Assembly (NCBI RefSeq): GCF_004027225.2
Contig: NC_044277.2
Span: forward strand, 103,781,725-103,845,724
DNA length: 64,000 nucleotides
Direction: 5' to 3'
Origin: Strigops habroptila
Taxonomy: Eukaryota > Chordata > Aves > Psittaciformes > Psittacidae
A model generated the notes under the pieces. That model was given only the letters and a program-made list of their open reading frames with translations. It did no database searches and was not told the origin of the DNA. The translations under genes were made by a program, and so were the position numbers. Of this stretch, positions 40,901 to 52,900 are shown one piece after another (position 1 is the stretch's first letter; every line of letters begins with the position of its first letter).

Positions 40901-43900
40901 CTGATATTTTAGTTGTTGCTGAGCAATGTTTACACTAAATCAAGGACTTTTCAGCTTCTCATGCCCTGCCATGAGACTGGCAGTGGGGAGTGAAGTGGGA
41001 GGAGCACAAGAAGCTGGGAGGGGGGACAGCCAGGACAGCTGACCCAAACCGGCCCAACGATGCCATACGATGTCATGCTGAACAATAAAACTGGGATGAG
41101 AAGGCAGAGGCCCACTGCTTGGGGACTGGCTGGTCATCAGTCAGCAGGTGATGAGCAACTCCATTGTGCATTACTTGTTTTGTATGTTTTTTTATCATCA
41201 TTATTATTACAATTATCCATTTATTTTCTGTCCTGTTAAACTGTCTTTGTCTCAACCTATGACCTTTCCCTTTTTTTCCAATTCTCTCCCTCATCCCACT
41301 GGGGTAGAGCTAGCAAACGGCTGTGCAGTGCTTAGCTGCCTGTCAGGTTAAAACCACAATGACTTCTAAAGGGAAGCTTATTAAGCTTAAAGATCTGACC
41401 CTAATGTTTCAATTTATGACACACTTAGACTGAAAGAACCTGAACTTTGTACTGATTGCCCCCGAAGAGGCAAAATCCAACTAGTACTTCTGGGTAGAAG
41501 CCAAGTCCTCTCTCCCTGTGCACACACTTCAAGCAGCTAATTAGGTATCTGAATAAACTTGACCTTTCCTTGGATCATCAGCTATGTACAACATGAAATG
41601 TCTTTGAAAGATACTTTAGTAACGGTCATTGTTTCATCGTTAAATCAGTTTTAAATGCCATTATCATTAGAAATAAAAAAGTGTATTTCTTGCTTTAATG
41701 CATTCCATGCGTTCCCCTTTCCCATCTTCAAGGTTTTCGTTTCAGCACAAGAGAATGAACTCTCCACTTCCAGGCAGTTCTTTCTTGATGCTAAAGATCA
41801 CTGGGGTGTACAACTTAAATTACCTTCCTGCAAGCCAGAAATATCAGGACTAGCAGGTTTTAAGCACTTCTTGAAGGAGTGAATCTTTCCAGCTGCAGTT
41901 ACCAGAACCAGCTCTCTACCCGCTGCACAGACACTGCCTTTACCGCGCTTGCAGCACAGTTGAATCTGACAGCAGAAGCCATCGAACTCTATACACACCA
42001 CATGGGATAAAACAGCTGTTTAGATTTACCAGGGGTTTGCAGCCGTAATTTTCTTTTTTATCGTTTCTACACAACTGGCTGAAGTTAACACCAGCCACTT
42101 TAAGTTACAGGATTTTAAACTCGCCATTTCTATTAGGAAACGAGATAAACTGTTCTCTTCCTTTCACTGCAAATCTGAGTTATGTTTCTTATGTGTAAGA
42201 CCTCCTTATCTACACCAGTAACAGAGAAAGCTTTAATAGCACAGAACCCTTAGCAAGATCAAAGATTTCGGTCTTTCAATGGATCAGTACTGTTTCACCA
42301 AAATGCAGTCATCTTCCTTGAATAGGATCTTTACAAGGACTGGAGCTATAGTATTCGCTGATGCCAACACTGTGGTCACCACACCTCGTCACTGCTTACA
42401 ACCAGGACCAAGCAGAGAGTAAGTTCTGAAAACAGCAGTGAAATTCTGCTGGCATAATTTTAAAAAGGCACACCTGGAGCTTGTCCCCGAGTATATCGTA
42501 ATGCCAAACAAACCGCTGGAAATTCAGCTGAAATGGCGAGGAATGGACCCTCTTGGCAGTGCTACTGAAATGCACATGACCACAGGACCTCAAGATTATT
42601 CTTGGAATTGCAAGAACAATAGTAAGACATGTATTTCTCTCCTCCTTGTTGTGCGATGCCAGAAAGCAAGCGCCTGACAAAATCCTGACAAGACAGGAAT
42701 GGTAACATCCCCTCTCTTGGTAACATCACCCAAGCAAATAATAGGATATACATAGAGCAACTATAGCTAAGAAATTTCAAGCTTACTCCAAGGGGAGCTC
42801 CGCAGAACTTTTTGCCAAGCTGTGGCAAAAGCTGGAAGAGACTATTGATTTGTCCCAACAACAGCAAGCTACTTTTATAACTTATTAAATATACGTAAAA
42901 ATCAAACTGCATAATAATCACTACAAGATCTTAGCAACAAAAGGCACCTTCGGCCTGCAGCAGTACCTATGACTATGAAGTAGTCAGTCAGTGGTAGCAG
43001 GCTCTTCGTGTCTCCACTGATGGTCCAAAGTCTGATAAACTCAATGTCAACAAATGCCAGCAATGCATGTTGCAGTCAAAACCTTACTTTCATGGAAAGT
43101 CGTGCTGCTACTAGCATTCAACATCAGCACACAGCACGATTTACCTGCCATGACCTTCATTAGTAGAAGTTCCCGAAGCTGCATGAAGCATGAGGAACCG
43201 CGGTACCACCCTGACAGCATAGAATTGTAGAATGATTTGGGTTGGAAGCAAACTTAGTCATCCAGCTCCACCTGCCCACCATGGGCAGGGACACCTTCCA
43301 CTAGCCCAGGCTGCTCAAAGCCCCATCCAACCTGGCCTTGAACACTGCCATCTCTTAGCACAAACCAGAGAAGGTGTCTTCAGGGATACTGACAAAGATT
43401 ATTATTGCCTCTCTCTTCCACCTGTGGAGCAGAACAGGGTCAACTCCACCACATGCCTGTTAACAGATGCACAGGTAGACACTGATACAGTCTTTATTAA
43501 TGATCATACAGCTGAGCCTTGACCACTTTAACTCTCCTCTGCTGGCCCAAGGCTGCTGTGGGTCTATATATAACATGACAACATGAAAACCAGTATGCCT
43601 AAAGCTTCCTCTACAAAAACTGTCTCCCCGTCCCCATCAGATTCAGGTAACTTTTGACAAGTTACTGTTGTCCAATTCAAATCTAGAACTTCTCTGAATT
43701 AACTTCGTAGGCATCTTTCATTTTCCTTCAGCTTAACACACAAAGTTCCTCCCATCTATTAATCAGGGTTGAAGAAAGCCACAATCTGTTAAATTCTATC
43801 TTCATACCATAGCACTTTATACAGCTGGAGTTAGTCATTAAACCCTCCCCACTAACTCTGATTGCAAGCTTTCTTCTGTTATGTACCCTATCAACGTAAC

Positions 43901-46900
43901 AGAGCAGCCTCTGAATGCAAAGGATAATCTGTTAACAGTAAGGAAGGTTTAAAGTAATAATATACCAAAATCACAGCCAGACAGACATGGGTAAGACACC
44001 AGGAACAAACCCCAACAGACGCTGCAGTACAGATAACACCATGCAGAGTACCAAAAGAATCATTAGAGCCCAAAGTTCTTGTCTGTCACAACAGCCAACT
44101 GACTTTCTTACCTTCCTAACCAGTGTGTACCCATCCGTTGGCTCACAAGGTATTTCACAGTAAGAGTTTTCAGGGAGGAATCACACTTTTCTCAGTTTTG
44201 ATAATATTTAGTACAAAAAGGTCATAATAAAGAACTCTGATCTTTGCAAGGAAGAACAACAACAAAAACACAGAACAAACTGAGGAAAAAAACCCCAAAA
44301 CGCCATTCCCACCTTCCCCCAACTATTTGAAAATACCCAGGGAGGTAACTGAGTATGACAGTTGCAACTTGACATTAAACCATTTTTCCATTTAGATTTG
44401 TCTTTCACAACTGAAATGTCTTCCAGCCAGTCCCACTCCAGCACCTGAGGAAGCACTTGCCAACAGAAGCTGGATTCTTCACTTCCCAGCGCTCCACTAG
44501 CACAACTATGCAACTTGGACAAGGGGTTGAGTATCAAGCTACAGTTTAAGGCAACCTAACTTCAGGCCAACCTTCAAGAGACAGAGCAGTACATTGTATT
44601 TGTCTGCTGTACAAGCGTCAACAGAAATAAAATTCTTAAGAGTGCAATAGTGATTATTACTGTTATTATCCAGTTAAATTGTTAATCCAGCTAATCTTAA
44701 ATTCAAGTCTATTTCAAACAGTATGTAAGAAATTAAGTACATCCCATCTACTTGGCAGAAATTAATAAAATGTTAACTATTACAGGCAAATAGGTCAAGG
44801 GCCAAGATATACCATTAGTAAAGCAAAGACTTTCACTAGTTGCTTACTTCCTTAGCCTGGCTATTTGGAAAATAACCCACAACTTAATTCTTTTTGTTTT
44901 CACACTTCCATGCTGTAAGAACTGCAGAGGCACGGCCCAACTTTCCCCACAATAAGTTGCCCCTAAAACTTAGGTCCATACATACTTTCTCATACTGTCC
45001 CATTTTCTCCTTACCAGCCTCCACCTTTAAACTGTGTCAACCTTTGGGATGTACAGCCCATGCCCACATAAGCAGCTGGATGCCATAATAATGGGATGTT
45101 CACATGACCATTTTCAGCAAAACACAGGGTATATCCTACAGTCTCACCATGAGCTATATATTGTGTATGAGATAATGTGTTTTTAAGATCACAATCTTTT
45201 TGCCTAGAAATGCAAAGAGAAGGTATCATCTTATTTTTCTGTACTACCATTAACTTACACTTGTTCATAGCAGTCGGTTGTGACAAAAACACAATCCAAT
45301 GCTAGGCTTACGAACACCATCTAAGACACTAATCTAGAAGAAATTTCAACAAGCTAATCAATGAAACAGTTCTGGAAGTTTCACTTTAACTCTTCTCTCT
45401 GTCTTGTCATGACACTCAGGGATAAAAGTGTGCAGTTGACGAAGGACAAGCAGAAAAAGGGTTTGGGTGTCATAAGACTCCTTGATACACTCTGTAGAGA
45501 GAACAAGATTTTGAAGCATTCAGACAACTTTCTACTCTTCCCAGCTTTACTGTTCATAAAAACCTGAATTACCTTACATTCAAATAATTTTTAGATTTAA
45601 GTTTAGCAACCACAAAAGGCTTATCAGAATTTTGGCAAGCTGCTTCTCCAAACACGAAAAAAGTCAAAACAGCACAACTAATACCTTCCTTTAAAATTTA
45701 TTGACCAGTGTCAAACCATACAGATGAAGCAGAGCATCTATTAGAAATGGTCATTTCCAAGAAAGCAATACAGAAGAATGTACTGAAGCAAACTAAGAAA
45801 CATGGTGATTGTTTATTATGCACATTTTAAAGCAGAAACTTCCAGTTCTAATTAAAAAAGCTAATTTTGAAACAGATTTTAGAACACCAAAGATTTGTTA
45901 TTAATGGAGGACCAAGCCTTGAAGCAAAACATACTTTACTGCATTAATGTCAAGTGCTTGATTGTTTTGACAGTTTGTAGGACAGATTTAATGGAGTCTT
46001 CCTGCATATTATGCATCCCAGCTCTTTTGCATATAGCTAGCGTACCTTTAAAGGAGGTTGTACATATTGAATGAAGTTTTGGCAATACAATTTGACAAGT
46101 TGTTGAAGCTAGACAGATGTATCCCACTAACTAAGGAGACAATGTTGTCAAGAGATGCTTTCATATCATAATTTTGTATTACACTTGCACATGTTCACAC
46201 CCACAGACTGAAGACCACTTATGTATTCCCTCTTTTTCCAAATTAAAATTCATTTAACTCAATACTCCACAGAATACAAATAACTAGCTAAGATCTGTCA
46301 TGCATGCTGTTCTGGTTCGTGTAATCTGAAATACCTAAGAATTCTGACAAACCATTCTGGACGCATTAACTCCTCTTACTTTAAGATTTCAGTGTAATAT
46401 TTAAAAAAAGAGATCTGAAAGGAAACTTCACTGTTCAAAGCATAATCTATCAGGGAATTGCAATATCTTCAGTTTGTATCTATTTAATACAGAAGCACCC
46501 CAACTTTTCTGAACCATTCTTCATAGGGTCTTTCATTCCTTAAAAGGCCTTCAGAAATCATTCACTTATTAGTCTTACACCTCAGAAGATTAATCTTTGG
46601 TCATTATCCACAAACTCTAAAGGATTTCATCCAAATTAAACTGCTATAAATTTCCTCCTCCTGTTCTAGTACAAGTTTTCTAATTCACATAAGAAGTCCC
46701 ATGAGAAATTCCAAGTAGACTTCCCTTCTGCAGGAGCCCCAAGGCTCAAGCTATTCTTTGCTTGTCTTGTCTTCATCTTGACTGAGACATCACGCTTCAT
46801 AATCCTAAATGTGCACTTTTGAGAACTTGTATCATGTTTATATCTCAACCTTTTCCACCATTATCTCATCCCACATCCTTCATACAACTATACTGAAAAT

Positions 46901-49900
46901 TCACATATACAGCAATCAAAATCCTGTACGGTAAACTGAGGAAGAACCAGTGCACCTAAACAGATTAAGTAGTTGCAAATCATCTTTATGCTGCAACAGT
47001 GGCAATAAGTACAACTAAAAGAGGAATCAACCAGGTTGAGGAGTCAACTGGTATTTGCAGGAAACCTATTTTTAGGGTATCTTAGCAAACACTAAAGATC
47101 ACTCTGAAAAGCAACAGAGCCTTTACATTTGATTCAACTGGTGTTCTAAGTAGGGAGGCAATCAGTGATTCTGAATGCCTTACACTTCCGTGTACAGACT
47201 GTAGTGAGGTGGGTGTCAGTCTCTCTTCCTAAGTAACAAGTAATAGGACAAGAGGAAATGGCCTCAAGTTGTGCCAGGGAAGTTTACGTTGGATATTACG
47301 AAAAATTCCTTCATCGAAAGGGTTGTCAAGCATTGGAACAGGCTGTCCAGGGAAGGGGTTGAGTCACCATCCCTGGAGGTATTTATAAGATGTATAGGTG
47401 TGGCACTTAGGGACATGGTTTAGTGGTGGACTTGGCAGTTCTAGGCTTAAAGTTTGACTCTATGATCTTAAACACCTTTTCCAACCTAAATGATTTTATG
47501 ATTGTATTCTGGAGCTTTGGATTTGATCCACTGCAGCATCGTTACCACCAAGCAGTTCCAGAAAATTCCAGATCATATCACTTGAAGCATCATCTGGATT
47601 TGAAGACTTCAGAACAAGGTTTAGATTTACTCCAGGTCAGACATATTCTCTGCCTCAATTCTGCATGAAATGTTTAAATAACCTTCTGTAGTCAAATCTA
47701 ATCAAGAATCTTGAAAAACCTGATTTCTTCACAGCTCCCTAATGCACATTTCCCCACCTTTACAAGGCTATCTTTTTCTGTCAAGGGAACTACTCAGGTT
47801 CAAAAGGCCCGCTGTGGAAAGTTTACAAAAAAGCATTAACGCTTATCTGGAGTGATGGAGGAAAACACTTTCAGATATAGTTTCATAACAGGTCTGACTG
47901 AAGCAAAGTCTACACGGCCACAAAGAGCTTACTCCACCCTCCCCCAAACAGCTCACGCTCCTGTCCCCACTCCCTCTGTCAAGGTTGTACTTTTGAGGCT
48001 GACCAACTCAACGATATGAAAACTTTTCCTTCTGGTTCCTTCACTTTTCAAAGAAATCAGCTCCCTGAGGTGGTTACCAGGCCCTCAGCACACCAGAGCC
48101 AGCACCCAAGTGGAGGTAGGAAGGTGCAACTTCCAGCCACAACGCAGGGTTAGCTCCACTTGTGCCAAGGGAAGCCCCACCCCACGTAGTTCATTTGCAT
48201 CTGCCTTCATTACATGGCAATTAAAGAAGAAAGTGACAGGGACATCCCTTTAGAAAAGCTGCACCTCAAAGCATGCCTCAGAACTTTGTTCAAAAACTGC
48301 CTCAGTTTACTTCCTTGCTACAAGGTCAGTACAAGCATCTTTCCCCCCCCCTGAAATTCAGTATCCACTGTACTTTGTATTTCTCAAGACAGAAATACAA
48401 TCTTTAATAGCCCACATTCATATGGTTTTGGTAAACTTAATTATCTTAAATCTCATTAAGAGGTCTGCTAGGCAACATATAACATGGACTTTATCCACAT
48501 TCTTCCCATTTTCCCCATCCCACACACCCTCGTTTGCAGGAGAGCTGTGATCAGCGTGCAAAAACCGAGGAAAGCAAATGTCCTGACCAGGATCGGAAGA
48601 GAGAAATTTTAAGCAACCACCACCCTCTCCAACTCAGGAAGCACATTTTAGTTTCTCACATTATCAAATTCACAACAAATTTGCCATTCACTTCAAATAT
48701 AGTTCTTGGAAAACAAAAGGAAGCCTCTCAAGTCCTTAAGGAGACAGATCCACCACTGACAAGGGCAGCTTCGTGTTTTTACACACCGTGCTTCATGTCT
48801 GCAGCTTCCGATCATAGGAAAATCTGAGATGACACCGGGCAATTTTGACTCATGCAGGATTTGCAGAGCTCGAGTGCATTATGAACATCCCACAGAGAAG
48901 CTGTTTCAATTTTAGATTGAGCATGCAATTAAGTCGAGCAGTTTTTAAAATACACCCTTGAATGTCACCTTCAGAAGAGCTGCAGGAAGTTAATCATAAT
49001 CGGTAGTTTATCACATTTTAGCCTGCTCTTCTAATCCCAAACACGTGGTTATGCTAAGTTTCCACAGCAGTGTGTACCACAGAGGTAGCTGGTTTACTCA
49101 GAACCTACACTTAAGGCAGTGTAGTATATCTCTAAATGAAGTGCTTCAACTTTATATAGCTTATAAATTGCAGGATCTACATTTCACTTGGTTTCTCCTG
49201 TCAACATTAACTCTAAGTTGAGTAATCAAATACCAAAACACTCAAATATACAAGCAAAACCTGCAAGTGTTACCATTAAAAGAGATGAGAGTAGGCAATT
49301 TAAGAGTTAAGCTTGGAACAGTGTCCTCAAATAACCCTACCATGGCTTGATATTACAGCTGAACATGCTGCCTCTAGTGCTTCCAGCTACTGCTATCAAA
49401 TGCGCTGTAGCAACTTTCACTGTCGAACAGCGCAGTCGGTCACACTGAAATGCAATTAAAGCTGGCATTTCCAGCCTCATTTCTATCCCCTGGTAGCTGC
49501 AGCCTTTCCTTTTAGCAGCACTGCTGCACCCCGGCAGAGCAAATGCAGTCCTAACGAGCAAAACGCTGTGAAAATAATCTTGGCACTTACTAGGGACTCG
49601 GCAGAATGTTAACCTCGGGTATCGGCTGGATCCTGAACCGCTCAATTTTCCTGTTAAATCTCAGGCTTTCCAACACTGCGGACACAACCAATTCTGCAAA
49701 CCAAATTACAGCACACGACAGCAGTAATTTCTCCATTCCTTCTCTCTTGACATTTACACGGGCAATTTATTGCCTGCTAAAATTACCACTTCCCTCCGCC
49801 CAATATCAAAGGGCTACCTCCTCAGGGCAGTATACTGCTGTGCGAACAGATGCCATCTTTCAGAAGTGAAAAGCAAAGCCTCAGCTCCATTTTACAACAC

Positions 49901-52900
49901 AAGCCTCCTAATATTCAAATAATTCATGTTTTCAAAACCGTACGTACATTTTATCCCAGCCATTATGCTTACCACTTACAGGTACGTACTAACAGTACTG
50001 CTTGTTCTGGCTTTCTTGCTTTCGAGCAAGGTGGAGGGGGGAGAAGCGTTCTTTATTTTAGCTTAGTACAGCCACCTGGAAGCCCTTCCCTATAAATCTA
50101 ACTTTGACAGCTAATTTTGTTCCATCACAGTTTTTTTGCTACCTGCATGCCGCAGTCACAGATTGTGACTACTGCTGCCTGCAGCATGGACTTCTCCCCA
50201 CCTACACAAAAACGTCAATTTATTTAGCTGTGAAAGAAAATAGGTAAGTCACCACTAACTGAACTGGCTTTCCCTCTCAGAGCTATAAACTGACCAGGAG
50301 AGCATTTTCAGATCACCAGTCCAAATGTGCAAAATTCAGAAACGGAATTCCCGTTTCTGGAAGTGTATCGTAAGCATGAGTTATATGAACAGTAAAAGCC
50401 AAATCGGGCTGAGATAGTGACCTACAACTGAAGCAGCTGATCCAGACACCTCCCTGCTTATCTTAAATCCATCAGTTCAATGTAATACAGAGAATCCCAG
50501 TAATAAGCTACTTTGTGAGATGATCTAAGAAATCTCTTCTTTCGTATAGGCATTTGTGGTCTGAATTTACATATTTCTTCTATAAACAAAACAGAACAAA
50601 ACAGAACACAAAGCATTTTGGACAACCATATGCTGCTTTTTGGAGTGGCTGTTACTCTGAAGAGATTCAAAAAATCTTAGTCTTGCTTGATTTATTTTCA
50701 TGCAAATCCATTATTTCCAATTACATTTGGGCTATATTATGACCAAAATACAAATACAAATATTCTTTTCAGTAAAGGCAGGAACTTTTTAAAATTTTAT
50801 GCTTCATGATGCGTAAGACAGATTTTTTCCAGAATCACATCACAAGTAGTTGGTCTGCTCTGATCACGTACCAAACAATAGTAATCAAAGTCAAGTTCCT
50901 CCCATTGTGAAACTAGCAGATTCTGGGACGAAATCCATTCGGTTTCTAGTCTGAACCTCACTGAGACAAGCATGCTTACATAATGGAATTTAACTTTCTT
51001 AGACCAATTTAAGCCTGAGCAAAAACCAAAGGAGACATTCTTGTGTGATTTTGTCTACCGTCATGCCACAACCTGTATTCTACATCCACACATAATTGGC
51101 CTTCCTCACCAAAAAACAAGTCCCAAAGTTCCTGGCAAATACTCTGTCTGCATCTTCGAAGGTACGTCTGCCTGGGAATTCATAGGCTCCCACTGTGATA
51201 TCTCCCATCAGCAAAGAATATTAGTTTCACATATGAAAGGGTTGATGGTAGTGTTGAAAGATAGAGGGAGTGTTTTCAAACAAGCAGACTCCTGAATTTT
51301 CTATTCTGAGAACTACTGTATCAGAATACCATTCCCAACCTCTTGTCCATCTGACGACAGCACTGGGGTAAGAATAAAATTTAATTAAATTATATAATAC
51401 ATATTTATGTATCAAAATAAAATTTAATAAAAAGAAACAAGGGCTTCGCATGAAGCCAGTACAAGATTCAGATTCATGGACATGCCCGGCCATTACTATA
51501 CACACTCATAAACTGAAAAATCTGCAAAACTGTTGAATCATCAACCATAGGGAACAGCTCGGTGCTTGAAATATGTCACCAAAAGCTGGCTATTTCAACA
51601 CGTAACTGAGAGAGAGACTGAGAAAAAAAAGCTCACCATTTTCTGATTAGCTTCGTCTCAAACACCATACAAATCACAAGGAAAGCACGCAGCTTCGCAG
51701 AGCAGTCACCCAAGCATTTATGCTAACCTTATAAAGCTGTAAACATTTTACAACTTACCAGAGTTAGCCTCCCTCATTCCAGGGTCAAGATTAATATTAC
51801 CGGCAAAGCAAGGTACCTCCCTAATTATAAAAGGAACTGAGGAAACATTTCCTTCCAGTCCTTCAGATTTTGGAATTACTCCGCAGCTTAATGAACATTA
51901 GCTCTATTCAAATCTTGCATTTTTCCCAGAAGAAATGCTCTTCATTTTCTACCACCCAAAAGCTTGTCCGAAGAAGAGACTAGATGCTTTCTTAGCCAGG
52001 GTTGAAGCAATATTCTTGCCACCATAATACAATGCAAGACTTACTCAAAAGCTTCTCTGAAGCCAAATTAAGTGGCTATTCCTCCTGGACTTTAGAAGGC
52101 ATACTTGGACAAGCAGAGAACCAAACCCGTATCTCACAGTTTCACCTTCTTGTTTTTCTAACAGCTTTACAAGATGGAAATAAGTCCCCAGTGGCCTGTT
52201 TCTACTGCTTGAACTTTTACACAAGTATTTGCCTAGAAATGTCATGCTCCCATACTTGAGAAGAGTAACTCTGCAGTTTTAAAATGCAACATTTTTACCT
52301 AAGACGTAACACAGAATTGTTGAGGACAATGAAAGGAAAACTACAGTAAACCAGGATCTTTTACCTCCCACTTAATTCCACATTCATACAACTTGTATCT
52401 GTCCTAATAAAACTGATCTTGTCCCACCAAGCCTAATACCACACTAGTCTCAGAAAACTAGTTGAAGAAGTTCAGCAGTATGTCTTAACAGATGGTAGGT
52501 AAATTTTTGCCTTTCCTTTCCATGTAAGTAGTATTGCTCAAAACATCACCAGATTAACAATACTACACTATTTCTTCTGGTTTTCCTCTACTGAGTATAT
52601 ACCCTACTGATGTGTTGACTGCTGCTTGTCATTGTCAGCAGTTGAAACACTAAAGCTCAACAGTGCACCCAGTCCCCAGCACAGACATCTAAAGAACAGA
52701 ATTTCAGGCATTTTTCCATCCCACTTACACTGCCCATTGCTTGTTCTTGCCAGTGCTCAAAGAATAAAAATGGAGAAGAAAACATAACACAGAGGACAGA
52801 CAATGAAACAGACTGCAACAACTAATGTCAAATATACTATGCACACTAACCAATCTACTCCCCACTGATCCTTTTAAGGACTAGACAAATTCATCATCCC

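Noticed and set aside
42396-42921. Overlapping open frames of 79-119 codons on both strands in RHEB intron 1
   Set aside because: Examined as a possible buried gene or retrocopy. No family was recognised and there are no splice sites or flanking duplications.
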